64,000 bases of DNA from Mucilaginibacter inviolabilis (GCF_011089895.1 NZ_JAANAT010000001.1:186001-250000), one strand, 5' to 3'. Positions 52,998 through 63,342 are shown, counted from the stretch's first letter. Notes: generated by a model not told the origin, from the sequence alone. Made by a program: numbers and translations.

Positions 52998-55900
52998 TTA
53001 AAATGTTACCTCAACACCCAGGGTATTTGTTTTTAGCTGCGGGTATGATCCGTAAGCGTTATTCCCGGCATTGGTTTCGGGGTCAACCCATTTGTAGAAG
53101 CTGGTGAATGTGAGGATATTTTGCCCGCTGTAATAAATCTTAACGCCTTTTACACCCAGTTTGGCAAGCGTGTTAGCCGGTAGCGTATAACTCACCAATA
53201 AATTCTTTAATCTTAAATAAGAAGCATTTCTTACCCAAAAGGATGATACAAAATTTTGCGGGTTATTTTGCGTATAGGTTGACCACAGACGCGGGAATGT
53301 GGCCGATGTATTGGTTGGTGTCCAGGCATTTAGTAAAGCTGTGGTTGGGTTGCCAATGTTAGCTTGTTGTAATGAACCCAATTCAAAACCCTGTACATAG
53401 TTCTTCACGCCTAATGCGCCCTGGAAAAAGCCGCTCACGTTAAATCCTTTCCAGCCGGCCCCCAGTGTAAAACCAAATGTGGTTTTTGGGAAAGGCGATC
53501 CCAGGTATACGCGGTCGTTACCATCAATAACGCCATCTGGCTTGCCATTTGGCCCGCTGATGTCTTTGTACATCAAATCGCCGGGGCCAATAACACCGCC
53601 GCTTTGTTTGGCGTGGTCATTCACCTGTTGTTGTGTCTGGAAAATACCTTCTACCTGGTATCCGTAAAATGCCTGGAGCGGGTAACCCACAACTCTTCCG
53701 CTTGAAATAGAGCCTGTACCTGCCAGATCGGTTATTTTATTGGTGATGAAGGATGCGTTAACAGCAATATTGTAGGATACATTACCAATTTTGTTTCTGT
53801 ACGCCGCGGAGAGTTCCCAGCCTGAGTTACGTACCGCACCCGCATTTTGATAAGGTGTAGTAAAGCCATAAACACTGCTGGCAGGTAATTGCAACAGTAT
53901 GCCATTGGTGTTTTTTACAAAATAGTCGGCAGTGAAACTTAAATTACTATTCAGAAGCTCCATATCTACTCCCACATCTGTCGTAGTCGTTTTTTCCCAG
54001 GTAATAGCCGGATTGGCGCCGTTGTTTAAGGCGATACCAGGGGCAAGGGTTTGGTTGAACGAGTAATTCTGCCCGCTTGATATAACCGAAACCGCCGGAT
54101 AAGCAAAAGGGACATTAAGGCCGTTTGTAGTACCGAGCGTTTGATTACCTAGTTTACCCCAGGAACCCCGTAGTTTAAGCAGAGGGATAACATTTGATAA
54201 GGAACCGAAAAATGATTCTTTCGAAATATTCCAGCCGGCAGAGAATGATGGATAAACGCCCCATCGTTGTCCGTTGGCAAACCGGGACGAACCATCATCG
54301 CGCAGATTGGCTTCAAACAGGTACTTGTCATCATAAGAATACCTGGCACGGCCAAAATACGATAGGAGGGCTAGCTGACTGGAAGTGCCTGCATTTTGCT
54401 GCCCTAAGGATGGTGCCGCGTTTATTTGCGATAAAGAGCTGTTGAGGAAATTTTGCCTGTACGCATATAGATACTGATAGGTTGTTAATTCCTGTGAGCT
54501 ACCGGCCAATATATCAATGCTGTGTTTGCCAAAATGCCTGTCATATTCTAATAATGCCTGCAGGTTGTAGTAGCTATTGATGGCATTAGTATTGGCTATA
54601 GAACTTTGGCTGATAGTTGCTTGCACCACGCTTGGATTCTTGGGGTCATAATAAATATCTGCGGGTTTAAACTCCTGGGCCGGGTTTGTGTTATAGCGGT
54701 AGGAGAATGATGGTTTAAAATGGAGTCCTTTAACAGGTTCCCAATCAGCCCCTGCGTTGCCGGTAAAAAGAGAGTTTTGGTTATTGTTATAGCCTGGTGA
54801 ATTAAGCCAGGAAATTGGGTTACCAAAAGAAAGGTAATTATAAACACCATTTTTATATTGATTGACAACCGTGCTGCTCATGGCTGCTGTTGTACCAATA
54901 ATACCGCCTATATCCCCGCCGCCTAAACCATCTGGTGCCTGGGTAGGGGCATATAAAAACGACAGGTTGGCATTTACACTAAAGTTTTTGGTGAGGGCCG
55001 AATTGAGGTTCATACGGGTGGAGTATCTTTTATAGTTTGATTTTTGTATGATACCATCCTGTTGAAAATAGCCCATAGAGAAAGCATATTGAGTTTTCTC
55101 ATCTCCACCGCTGATGTTAACAGCGTGATTTTGCTGAAACCCGCTCCCTTTATACAAAAAGCCCTGCCAATCGGTATTAGGATGTGTATCCGGGTCGGTT
55201 TGGTTTTTAAATAAGGTAATGTCATTCGCCGTCCAGTACGGTGCCTGACCTTCGTTTGCCAGTGCCTGGTTATATAGGGTAGCTGCCTGCCAGGAAGGTA
55301 AAAAATCGGGCAGATTGGTAGGCTTTTGCTTGCCTGCGTAGGCGGTATAATTTACCTGCATTTTGCCGCCTTTGCCTCGTTTGGTAGTAACCAATATAAC
55401 CCCATTGGCAGCCCGTGATCCGTATATCGCCGCCGAAGCCGCATCTTTTAATACAGAAACAGATTGTACATCATTGGGGTTTACATCTGATAAATTACCG
55501 ATAATACCATCAATAACTACCATAGGGGTGCTGTTATTCAGTGTACCTATACCGCGTATATTAATGTTTCCGGTTGTACCAGGCTGTCCGCCTGTTGTGG
55601 TAACCGTAACCCCGGCCATAGTACCCTGTAACGCATCGTTCAGGTTGGTAACCGGCCGGTCCTGCAATTCTTTTGCCCCAATTGCCGATACGGAGCCGGT
55701 AAGGTTGGCCTTTTTTTGCGTGCCGTAAGCCACTACCACTACTTCACTCAAATTTCTGGTTTTTTTATCTTCTGTCATCACCACATTGCCATCCCAGCTG
55801 CCCGTAACCTTTATTGTTAGTTTTTCATAACCCAAAAAGGAGAACACCAGGGTAGCGTTTTCAGGTGCGCTGATTTTGAAAGATCCATTGACATCGGTAA

Positions 55901-56078
55901 TGGTGCCTTGAGAGGTGCCGGCAAGACTCACGCTGACAGAAGGCATAGGCAGGCCCTGTTCATCTTTAACATGGCCCGAAATGGTTTTAAGTTGTTGGGA
56001 GAAACCTTGTTGAAAGCTGAGCAGCAAAACACAGCAAAGCATAACAAGTCCCAGGGTTTTAGGTACTTTTCTTTTCAT
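52998..56078 (-). CDS. SusC-like TonB-dependent transporter (GntR-type locus)
   Basis: 1026 residues: signal peptide ending GFSQQ, carboxypeptidase-regulatory-like domain (~30-110, SGHVKDEQGLPMPSVSVSLAGTSQG), plug (~115-225, SEVVVVAYGTQKKANLTGSVSA, VSVLKDAASAAIYGSRAANGVILVTTKRG) and a barrel ending TNTLGVEVTF. No STN domain, consistent with control by the GntR-type protein rather than an ECF factor. Its promoter carries the tandem operator. The substrate is unknown but is shared with the toroid paralogue at 44608, so it probably overlaps with that of the pectin-type locus. Confidence 0.95.
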   Translation of the reverse strand: MKRKVPKTLGLVMLCCVLLLSFQQGFSQQLKTISGHVKDEQGLPMPSVSVSLAGTSQGTITDVNGSFKISAPENATLVFSFLGYEKLTIKVTGSWDGNVVMTEDKKTRNLSEVVVVAYGTQKKANLTGSVSAIGAKELQDRPVTNLNDALQGTMAGVTVTTTGGQPGTTGNINIRGIGTLNNSTPMVVIDGIIGNLSDVNPNDVQSVSVLKDAASAAIYGSRAANGVILVTTKRGKGGKMQVNYTAYAGKQKPTNLPDFLPSWQAATLYNQALANEGQAPYWTANDITLFKNQTDPDTHPNTDWQGFLYKGSGFQQNHAVNISGGDEKTQYAFSMGYFQQDGIIQKSNYKRYSTRMNLNSALTKNFSVNANLSFLYAPTQAPDGLGGGDIGGIIGTTAAMSSTVVNQYKNGVYNYLSFGNPISWLNSPGYNNNQNSLFTGNAGADWEPVKGLHFKPSFSYRYNTNPAQEFKPADIYYDPKNPSVVQATISQSSIANTNAINSYYNLQALLEYDRHFGKHSIDILAGSSQELTTYQYLYAYRQNFLNSSLSQINAAPSLGQQNAGTSSQLALLSYFGRARYSYDDKYLFEANLRDDGSSRFANGQRWGVYPSFSAGWNISKESFFGSLSNVIPLLKLRGSWGKLGNQTLGTTNGLNVPFAYPAVSVISSGQNYSFNQTLAPGIALNNGANPAITWEKTTTTDVGVDMELLNSNLSFTADYFVKNTNGILLQLPASSVYGFTTPYQNAGAVRNSGWELSAAYRNKIGNVSYNIAVNASFITNKITDLAGTGSISSGRVVGYPLQAFYGYQVEGIFQTQQQVNDHAKQSGGVIGPGDLMYKDISGPNGKPDGVIDGNDRVYLGSPFPKTTFGFTLGAGWKGFNVSGFFQGALGVKNYVQGFELGSLQQANIGNPTTALLNAWTPTNTSATFPRLWSTYTQNNPQNFVSSFWVRNASYLRLKNLLVSYTLPANTLAKLGVKGVKIYYSGQNILTFTSFYKWVDPETNAGNNAYGSYPQLKTNTLGVEVTF

Positions 56079-56095
56079 AACAAGTTTAAATTAAG

Positions 56096-56151
56096 TGGTC
56101 TATTCTGGTCTATTCTAAAATAAAAGTAGTAACTTTTTAAATACAAACAAA
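56096..56151 (-). promoter_or_regulatory. promoter and GntR-type operator of the susC-type gene at 56078
   Basis: On the minus strand: TTTG (56148-56151), a 19-bp spacer, TACTTTTA (56121-56128), then AGAATAGACCAGAATAGACC (56097-56116), a 10-bp tandem repeat placed at the expected transcription start. The layout matches that at 48175-48227 base for base in spacing. Confidence 0.75.
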
Positions 56152-56429
56152 TTTATTTTTGAATGCTTTGGAGTTTTGACCCTGAACTCCATAAAAGAGG
56201 GCTTCTGAACGGGGCTTTTTTGCGCAAAAATGAAGGAGATATAAGCTGGTTATCTGCCCCAATAAGCTAATGGATTAACTTTTTACGTTACCTGTAAGGC
56301 ATTACGTTAATATAACATCAACAGGGTGTTAGAAATTTGTAATGATTTGTTGAAATGAATAAAACCTTCATTATATTAGATAAAATTTTTTATCACTATT
56401 AACCCTATAAGACTCCTGCTGCTGATTTA
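56152..56429. other. divergent gap before the second ECF sigma gene
   Basis: No gene seen. A weak stem-loop (GGAGTT 56170-56175 with AACTCC 56185-56190) is present. The promoter for the sigma gene at 56430 should lie in this gap but I could not assign it. Confidence 0.4.
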
Positions 56430-56996
56430 ATGAAAAGCGATATCCCGAAAACATATTCAGAGTTTGAATTCAGACGGGTATTTGAAACATACAACCGCCA
56501 GGTTTATGCCCAGGTTTATGCTTTAGCAAAATCGCATTACGCAGCAGAGGAAATTACCCAGGAAATATTTATCAGGATCTGGCAGAATCGCGAAGTACTT
56601 AATAGCGTAAAAAACCTGGATGGATACATTTATACTATTGTTCGTAACTACTCTTTAAATTATTTAAGAAAGGCCGCAAGCGATATGCGGCTCACCAACC
56701 ACTTAATGCAGGTTGCTGTGGCTGGCTATAACGATACCGAATCGGCGGTGCAATTGTCTGAATGCCAGCAACTGATTCATGCGGCGGTGAGCAAATTATC
56801 ACCGCAGCGCAGGTTGGTTTATGAACTGAGCAAAAACAACGATCTGAGTTATGACGATATCGCGTCGCAGTTAAACTTATCAAAACATACCGTCAAAAAT
56901 CATCTGCTATCTGCATTAGCCTCTATAAAAGGATATCTTACGCAGCATGGTATCGATCCAACACTTATCCTTATTTTCATGATCGTTAAGTTATAG
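56430..56996 (+). CDS. ECF RNA polymerase sigma factor (second module)
   Basis: 188 residues. Region 2 at ~12-80 (EFRRVFETYNRQVYAQVYALAKSHYAAEEITQEIFIRIWQNRE) and region 4 at ~125-175 (VSKLSPQRRLVYELSKNNDLSYDDIASQLNLSKHTVKNHLLSALASIKGYL), with a hydrophobic tail. It is followed by a FecR-type gene and an STN-bearing SusC, the standard trans-envelope switch. It is divergent from the GntR-type susC operon. It is distant in sequence from the sigma factor at 7014, so cross-talk is not expected. Confidence 0.93.
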   Translation: MKSDIPKTYSEFEFRRVFETYNRQVYAQVYALAKSHYAAEEITQEIFIRIWQNREVLNSVKNLDGYIYTIVRNYSLNYLRKAASDMRLTNHLMQVAVAGYNDTESAVQLSECQQLIHAAVSKLSPQRRLVYELSKNNDLSYDDIASQLNLSKHTVKNHLLSALASIKGYLTQHGIDPTLILIFMIVKL

Positions 56997-57196
56997 CTAT
57001 CAAAAAAGAATAGATTTATTGATGGGTATGATTGCTTTTTTATTTTATCGGGAAGTAATTATGGATAGGTTATATTCTCTTGTTTTAATGCAGGGGGGAA
57101 TAACATTTTTAGAATGTTAAAATAAAAAAAATAAAATTTTCATTTTGATTAGTCTGTTTGTGAGTTTGCTGTGTCTTTAATGTAATCACACCGTTA

Positions 57197-58165
57197 ATGA
57201 TGAACACTAAGCAAAGAAAAGCATACTTATTAAATCAATATATCAACAATGCCTGCACCCCGGAGGAGTTTGATGAGCTGATGCTGGCCATCAAAGCTTC
57301 GCCCAATAATGATGATTTTGATGAAGCACTGAAAGCCAATTGGGAAAGATCGGCACATTCGCCTGTTGAAAATAAATTAAAGTGGGCCGATATTTCCGCA
57401 CGTATCAAAGAAAAAACGCCTAAACGTTATCATACACAAGTATGGTTAAAGTATGCCGCCTGTATTGCTCTGGCGCTCCTGATTTGTACCATCAGTTTTT
57501 ATAAAAAAACAGATACCGGTATCCAGTATTTAACCGCTCAATCTTTGCCTGCTAAAACCAAAGTGATCATTTTAGCCGATGGCACCCATGTTACCCTGAA
57601 CGCCAATAGCTCTTTACGTTATCCTGAAAAATTCAGCAACGGACAAAGAATTGTTTATTTAAAGGGAGAGGCTTATTTCGATGTGGTACATGATAGCAAG
57701 AAACCTTTTATCATCTACTCCGGAGCATTAAGAACACAGGTTTTGGGTACAACATTTACTGTTAGTGCTTACAATGAGCAAAAGCCCCAAAAAGTAACGG
57801 TTTTAACCGGCAAGGTTGGTGTTGTTGATGAAAGCAGCAAAGCCCATGCTTTACTTACACCAGGCTTATGTGCAATAACTGACCAAAAGAACCAAAGCTT
57901 AATAGTTAGCAGGATGGCCGATCCAACGGATGCTATAGCCTGGATGGATGATAAAATGATATTTGAGGACGCCACCCTAGCGGATGTGGCCGTTGCGTTA
58001 AGCAATAAATATGCAGTGAAGATAGAAATCAATAATCGGCGGATAGCCTCCAGGCATATTACAGCAATATTCCAGAATCAAAGCCTGCCTGATATTTTGA
58101 ATGGAATTACCCGGCTTACGCATGCGCGGTACCATGTAGATAAAAGTGTATACACCTTATTTTAA
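57197..58165 (+). CDS. FecR-family anti-sigma factor (second module)
   Basis: 322 residues: cytoplasmic N-terminal part (~1-85, RKAYLLNQYINNACTPEEFDELMLAIKA), a membrane segment at ~89-103 (AACIALALLICTISF) and the FecR domain (LPAKTKVIILADGTHVTLNANSSLRYPEKF, IVYLKGEAYFDVVHDSKKPF, VLGTTFTVSAY). The C-terminal STN-interacting domain follows (ATLADVAVALSNKYAVKIEI, SLPDILNGITRLTHARYHVD). It lies 200 bp after the sigma gene. Full-length for the family, unlike the shorter N-terminal part of the one at 7665. Confidence 0.92.
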   Translation: MMNTKQRKAYLLNQYINNACTPEEFDELMLAIKASPNNDDFDEALKANWERSAHSPVENKLKWADISARIKEKTPKRYHTQVWLKYAACIALALLICTISFYKKTDTGIQYLTAQSLPAKTKVIILADGTHVTLNANSSLRYPEKFSNGQRIVYLKGEAYFDVVHDSKKPFIIYSGALRTQVLGTTFTVSAYNEQKPQKVTVLTGKVGVVDESSKAHALLTPGLCAITDQKNQSLIVSRMADPTDAIAWMDDKMIFEDATLADVAVALSNKYAVKIEINNRRIASRHITAIFQNQSLPDILNGITRLTHARYHVDKSVYTLF

Positions 58166-58224
58166 TAAACAGAATAATAACCGTTAAACCCGATTGCCTA
58201 TAGAAATATACAACGACGACATAA

Positions 58225-58296
58225 AAAAGGTTGAATGTGATTCCAGCACATCCAACCCTACCGAGCCAAGGCTCAGATAATTCATAGCTCCCGCAA
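58225..58296 (+). other. structured region between fecR-type and susC-type genes
   Basis: Three stem-loops in ~70 bp: GGTTGAATGTG (58229-58239) with CACATCCAACC (58247-58257), ten of eleven pairs; GAGC (58263-58266) with GCTC (58271-58274); and CCC-GCAA-GGG near 58290, a GNRA-type tetraloop. No strong T-tract follows. The first ECF module has a stem-loop in the equivalent gap. Confidence 0.45.
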
Positions 58297-58330
58297 GGGC
58301 ATTTAATTACTATAAATTTTCTTCAAATAT

Positions 58331-61300
58331 ATGACAAAAAAAATATTGTCCTCTAATCGGCTGCGTAAAGCTGTAAACAGGATAGTCATAATTACAGGTT
58401 TCCTATCTGTCTGTTTCTTCAAAACCAGCGCGGTTATCCACTCTATACAGGACCTGGACACTCCCATATCGCTAAAGGTGACAAACATGCCTGTAAAAAA
58501 TGTACTAAAGCAAATAAATAAGGCCATTAAGCTGAGTTTTGTTTTTAGTAACGAAATAGTTACAGATCAAACGGTTACCATCGATGTAAAAAACGAAAAA
58601 CTGAGCCTGGTATTATCCAAGATATTTGATCCCCTGGGCATGGAATATCAACTATCGGGCAATATGATCCTGATCGAAAAAAAGCAGACCTCAGCTATTC
58701 AGGTAATTCAAAAAAACCTGGCCCAGCAAGTGTCTGGCAGGGTTACTGATAATACCGGTCCGCTGCCCGGGGTAACCGTGCGGATTAAAGGAGCCACAAT
58801 TGCAACCAGCACCAGCGCCGATGGAAGATATAGTATTAATGTACCCGATGGTAATACAGTGCTTATATTTTCATCAATAGGGTACCTGACCCAGGAAATT
58901 GTGGTTGGAAACCGTAAAACCATCGATGTTCGGCTGCAGGAAGAATCAAGTAAGCTCAATGAGGTGATTGTTACCGCTTTGGGTATATCGCGCCAGCGCA
59001 AAGCCCTGGCTTATTCTGTTACCGAAGTAAAGGGTGATGAATTTACACAGGCCCGCGAAAACAATGTGGCTAATGCGCTTACCGGTAAAGTTGCTGGTGT
59101 AAATGCCACTGGGCTGTCAACAGGCCCGGGTGGGTCAAGCAGGGTTATTATCCGTGGTAATGGCTCTTTGGGAGGCGGCAATCAGCCCCTGTATGTAATT
59201 AACGGAATGCCGCTGGAGAACTCGGTGCCTGGTGGCAGTGCCACAACCAATGGCAGTGCCGGTAACGTTGACCGCGGCGATGGTATCGCCGGGATCAACC
59301 CCGATGATATTGAATCTATCAGCGTACTAAAAGGTGGTACAGCGGCTGCGCTTTATGGCGCAAGAGCTGCTAACGGTGTTATATTAATTACCACCAAAAA
59401 AGGTCGCGCGCAAAAAGGTATCGGCGTTGATTATAATTCCTCTTATACTATGGAAACCCCCGCAGTTTTTCCCGACTGGCAATATGAATATGGGCAGGGC
59501 GATAACGGTGTAAAGCCAACTACACAAGGCGAGGCTATCCAAACAGGCCGCCGCTCTTTCGGGGCAAAGATAGATGGCTCACCATACGTTGCTGCGGATG
59601 GATTGACACACCCCTATAGTGCGCAGAAAGATAATATCAAAAACTTTTATCAAACCGGCTCTACATTTACCAATACGCTGGCTTTTACCGGCGGTACCGA
59701 AGCTATTAATTACCGTTTCTCCGCTTCGGATCTTAATAGTAAAAGTATACTCCCTAATACGGATTATAACCGTAAAACCGGCAACCTGAGCCTTAACAGT
59801 AAGTTGGGCAAACGAATCAACCTGGAGGCGCTGGCACAGTACAACGTTGAAAACGCGCATAACAGAGCTACTGCAGGCGATGCTTTAGGAAATCCCAACT
59901 GGACACCTTATATGATTGCCAATACGGCCGATATAAGGTGGTTAAAACCCGGTTATGATGCCAACGGTAATGAAATTGCCTGGAACGATGCCTCTATTGC
60001 ATCAAACAGCTACTTTGTGGTTAACAAGTTTAAGGAAAATGACATCAAGAACAGGTTCATCGGGCAGGCGGGCCTTACCTACGAGATTGTTAAAAACCTA
60101 TCCTTAAAAGGCGTGGTAAGCCGCGACTTTTATTCCTACAATTACAAATATATCCTGCCTACAGGTACCTTGTATGTCCCCAACGGGCAGTACAGCGAAC
60201 TGAAAGTTGACGCTTCCGAAACTAACGGATTATTAACACTTAACTACAATGGCAAAGTAACCAAGGATTTTGCTTTAACAGCCTTTGTTGGCGGCAATCA
60301 GCAGCGTTCTGTTTATAATGAAAGCAACATCACGGGTAGCAATTATATCATTCCTTATTTCTACAGTTCAACTAATCTTTCAACCATTTCAACTACGCCC
60401 ACCAATAACAAAACAGCCATCAATTCATTAATGGGATCGGCTGATATTGCTTACAAGAATTTTGCTTATCTAACCGTAACCGGTCGCCAGGATTGGTTTT
60501 CAACACTGAGCCCAAAGAATAATAGTCTTTTTTATCCTTCGGTTGGTGGTAGCTTTGTACTTTCGGAGGCATTTAAGTTGCCGCAGGTGATCAGCTATGC
60601 CAAACTACGGGCTTCCTATGCACAGGTGGGTGGTGGTGCACCAAGTCCATACCAGATCAATCAGGCATTTATTATGGTGCCAAGTTCAGGTCAGCCCATA
60701 CAAAATGTTTCCAGTACAACCATTTCCAATTCAACGCTTCGTCCATATACGTCCACCACAACAGAAGGAGGTATTGAGGCACGCTTGTTTAACAACCGGT
60801 TAAGTTTTGATGTGACCCTGTATAACCGTAAAACCACCAATGATATTGTTTCAACAGCTATCTCTGGAACCACAGGCTACAACAACGTGGTCTTAAATGT
60901 AGGCGAGCTGAGCAACAAAGGTATTGAGGTGTTACTCAGCGGCTCCCCTGTAAAAGCCGGCAGTTTTAGCTGGAATACCAGTTATAACTTTGCTTATAAC
61001 AAAAATGAAGTGGTAAGGCTGGCCGCGGGTCTTAATCAAATCCAGATGGCCTCATCGGTTAATGGTTGGGCATATATTAACAATATAGTTGGCCAGTCAT
61101 ATGGTTCAATAGTAGGCACCCGTATCCTGAAAAATGCTAATGGTCAAACCGTATTTAATGCTACTACCGGTTTACCTGTTGCCACAGGCCTGCAAACCCT
61201 GGGCAAGGGCGTTGCACCGATAACCATGGGTTGGTCTAATGACTTTCGCTACAAGCGGTTCTCCTTAAATGTACTGCTTGACGGTAAGTTCGGCAATAAG

Positions 61301-61735
61301 ATATTCTCATTAATGGAGGTTTATGGTACCCGTTTAGGTTTAATGAAAACAACCTTGCCGGGCAGAGAAAACGGTTTGCAATTGAGCGGTGTTGACCAGG
61401 CCGGTAACCCATATTCCAGAACAGTACCTGTATCAAACCTGCGCAGTTATTATGACAATTATAAGTCCTACTCAGAATTGTTTTTGCACGATGGTGGCTT
61501 TGTAAAACTTCGTCAGGTTATATTCAGCTATAACATTCCGGCCGATCTCCTGAAAGCTATCAACGTTCAAAACGCCTCTGTATCATTTGTTGCGCGTAAC
61601 CTGCTAACTATTTATAAGCAAACGGACAATTTCGACCCGGAATCGAGCTTTACCAATGGCTCCAGTCAGGGTTTCGAATCATTCGGTCTGCCCAGAACAA
61701 GAAGCTATGGATTAAATCTCATGGTTAAATTTTAA
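58331..61735 (+). CDS. SusC-like TonB-dependent transporter with STN domain (second ECF module)
   Basis: 1134 residues: N-terminal signal, STN domain (~45-100, ISLKVTNMPVKNVLKQINKAIKLSFVFSNEIV), carboxypeptidase-regulatory-like domain (~130-210), plug (~212-345, LNEVIVTALGISRQRKALAYSVTEVKGD, SVLKGGTAAALYGARAANGVILITTKKG) and a barrel ending RSYGLNLMVKF. The STN domain matches signalling through the adjacent FecR and ECF proteins. It pairs with the SusD at 61754. Downstream genes (RidA-type, SelA-like) suggest that the ligand may be an amino-sugar or amino-acid derivative, but that is weak inference. Confidence 0.95.
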   Translation: MTKKILSSNRLRKAVNRIVIITGFLSVCFFKTSAVIHSIQDLDTPISLKVTNMPVKNVLKQINKAIKLSFVFSNEIVTDQTVTIDVKNEKLSLVLSKIFDPLGMEYQLSGNMILIEKKQTSAIQVIQKNLAQQVSGRVTDNTGPLPGVTVRIKGATIATSTSADGRYSINVPDGNTVLIFSSIGYLTQEIVVGNRKTIDVRLQEESSKLNEVIVTALGISRQRKALAYSVTEVKGDEFTQARENNVANALTGKVAGVNATGLSTGPGGSSRVIIRGNGSLGGGNQPLYVINGMPLENSVPGGSATTNGSAGNVDRGDGIAGINPDDIESISVLKGGTAAALYGARAANGVILITTKKGRAQKGIGVDYNSSYTMETPAVFPDWQYEYGQGDNGVKPTTQGEAIQTGRRSFGAKIDGSPYVAADGLTHPYSAQKDNIKNFYQTGSTFTNTLAFTGGTEAINYRFSASDLNSKSILPNTDYNRKTGNLSLNSKLGKRINLEALAQYNVENAHNRATAGDALGNPNWTPYMIANTADIRWLKPGYDANGNEIAWNDASIASNSYFVVNKFKENDIKNRFIGQAGLTYEIVKNLSLKGVVSRDFYSYNYKYILPTGTLYVPNGQYSELKVDASETNGLLTLNYNGKVTKDFALTAFVGGNQQRSVYNESNITGSNYIIPYFYSSTNLSTISTTPTNNKTAINSLMGSADIAYKNFAYLTVTGRQDWFSTLSPKNNSLFYPSVGGSFVLSEAFKLPQVISYAKLRASYAQVGGGAPSPYQINQAFIMVPSSGQPIQNVSSTTISNSTLRPYTSTTTEGGIEARLFNNRLSFDVTLYNRKTTNDIVSTAISGTTGYNNVVLNVGELSNKGIEVLLSGSPVKAGSFSWNTSYNFAYNKNEVVRLAAGLNQIQMASSVNGWAYINNIVGQSYGSIVGTRILKNANGQTVFNATTGLPVATGLQTLGKGVAPITMGWSNDFRYKRFSLNVLLDGKFGNKIFSLMEVYGTRLGLMKTTLPGRENGLQLSGVDQAGNPYSRTVPVSNLRSYYDNYKSYSELFLHDGGFVKLRQVIFSYNIPADLLKAINVQNASVSFVARNLLTIYKQTDNFDPESSFTNGSSQGFESFGLPRTRSYGLNLMVKF

Positions 61736-61753
61736 TTCAGAAAAACCACCATT

Positions 61754-63289
61754 ATGAAAAAATATTTTATTCCCAGATTGATAGTCTTACTATCGATAGT
61801 CTGTATTGGCTTGCAAGGGTGCGACAAAAATTTTGAGGCGATCAATACCAATCCCAACTCATCTGCTAACCCTACACCTGCTTTTGTATTTACCAAAGCC
61901 GTATTAGATGGAGCCGGCGATGTTCAGGTGCTACTGCAAGGTACCATGCAGTATACCACTAGTTATAATGATGTGGCCGGATTTGGCGCCAAGTACGTGC
62001 TGAGCCAGAGCTCACAGTCATGGGTAGTGTTTAACACTGCTTATCCTAAAGAGATTAACGAGATAAGCCAGGTAATTACGTCGGTTAAAAGCAATCCGGA
62101 TCAAGTTAATTTGTTGTCTGCAGCCAGGATATGGCGTGCTTACTGCTTTAGCCGCATTACAGATCTGTACGGTGATATTCCATATTCTCAGGCAGGCAAA
62201 GGATATACCGATGCTATTTACATGCCTGCATATGATGAACAGAAAAATATTTATGCCGATATGTTAAAAGAACTGGACGAGGCCGCCGCAGCTTTTAATG
62301 CCGCTAAACCAACATTTGGCGCCGCAGACCTGATTTATAACGGCGATGTAACTAAATGGAAAAAGTTTGCCTACTCCCTGATGTTGCGCTGCGCTATGCG
62401 CATGACCAAAGTAGATATTGCCGGTGCCGAAACATGGGCACGCAAAGCCATCGCCGGTGGTGTGATCACTGCTGATGCAGATATAGCTAAAGTAAACGGT
62501 TATGTTTCTGCCGGGCAGGATATCAACAAAAACCCACTTGCCCTCAATATGCTTAACGCTGATTATATAGGCGCAAATGGTACCAGTAACCCCGAAGGCG
62601 GCAAATACCAGGATGTGTTTATTAACTATTTGAAAACCAATAAAGACCCCCGACTGGCGGCCGTTTCTGTGGTTTGGTTAAACAAAGTTGCCGATACCAC
62701 AGCTGCGATACAAAAAGGAATGTCATCAAGCCTGAGCGCTAAACCTGCTGATGCTGTATTCGTAACTTATTCAGAACCTAATCCCAATACTATTTTACAG
62801 CTCAATAGTCCATACCTGTTACTCACCAATGCCGAAACCAACTTTTTACTGGCCGAAGCTGCCTTACGTGGCTGGTATACTACCTCCAGTGCCAGTACTT
62901 TATATGAAAACGGCATCAGTGCTTCGATGCGGCAATGGGCGCTGTTTGGGGCACAAGGGGTAATCAGCACTAATCAAATCCAAACTTACCTGAGTTATCA
63001 CCGGTTAAATACCACTGCTTCGTTTAACGCACAGATGGAGCAAATCTATACGCAATTCTGGGTGGGGGTATTTCCTAATTCGCAGGAAGTATTTGCCAGT
63101 TACAGGCGTACAGGTTACCCGGCATTGGTGCCTAATAACTACGTAGGCAACGCTACAGGAGGTAAAATATTCCGGCGGATGCTTTATCCAACTACCGAGC
63201 AAAATTTAAATACAGCTAATTATAACGCAGCCATCGCACGCCAGGGTCCTGATGAATTCCTGACCCGTATGTGGTGGGATCGCCCTTAA
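61754..63289 (+). CDS. SusD/RagB-family surface lipoprotein (second ECF module)
   Basis: 511 residues with lipobox IGLQGC, lipid-modified C23. It belongs to the SusD_2-like group: NFEAINTNPNSSANPTPAFVFTKAVLDG near the start, ARIWRAYCFSRITDLYGDIPYSQAGKGY, DVTKWKKFAYSLMLRCAMRMTKVD, YLLLTNAETNFLLAEAALRGWY and EQIYTQFWVGVFPNSQEVFASYRRTGYPAL. It starts 18 bp after the SusC. Structural type is like that of the SusD at 37419. The next gene is a Tat-exported RidA-type protein, 53 bp on. Confidence 0.95.
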   Translation: MKKYFIPRLIVLLSIVCIGLQGCDKNFEAINTNPNSSANPTPAFVFTKAVLDGAGDVQVLLQGTMQYTTSYNDVAGFGAKYVLSQSSQSWVVFNTAYPKEINEISQVITSVKSNPDQVNLLSAARIWRAYCFSRITDLYGDIPYSQAGKGYTDAIYMPAYDEQKNIYADMLKELDEAAAAFNAAKPTFGAADLIYNGDVTKWKKFAYSLMLRCAMRMTKVDIAGAETWARKAIAGGVITADADIAKVNGYVSAGQDINKNPLALNMLNADYIGANGTSNPEGGKYQDVFINYLKTNKDPRLAAVSVVWLNKVADTTAAIQKGMSSSLSAKPADAVFVTYSEPNPNTILQLNSPYLLLTNAETNFLLAEAALRGWYTTSSASTLYENGISASMRQWALFGAQGVISTNQIQTYLSYHRLNTTASFNAQMEQIYTQFWVGVFPNSQEVFASYRRTGYPALVPNNYVGNATGGKIFRRMLYPTTEQNLNTANYNAAIARQGPDEFLTRMWWDRP

Positions 63290-63342
63290 TACCAGGCGTC
63301 ATTCAATTTTAAATTATACATAACCTAAAAAATAACATAACC

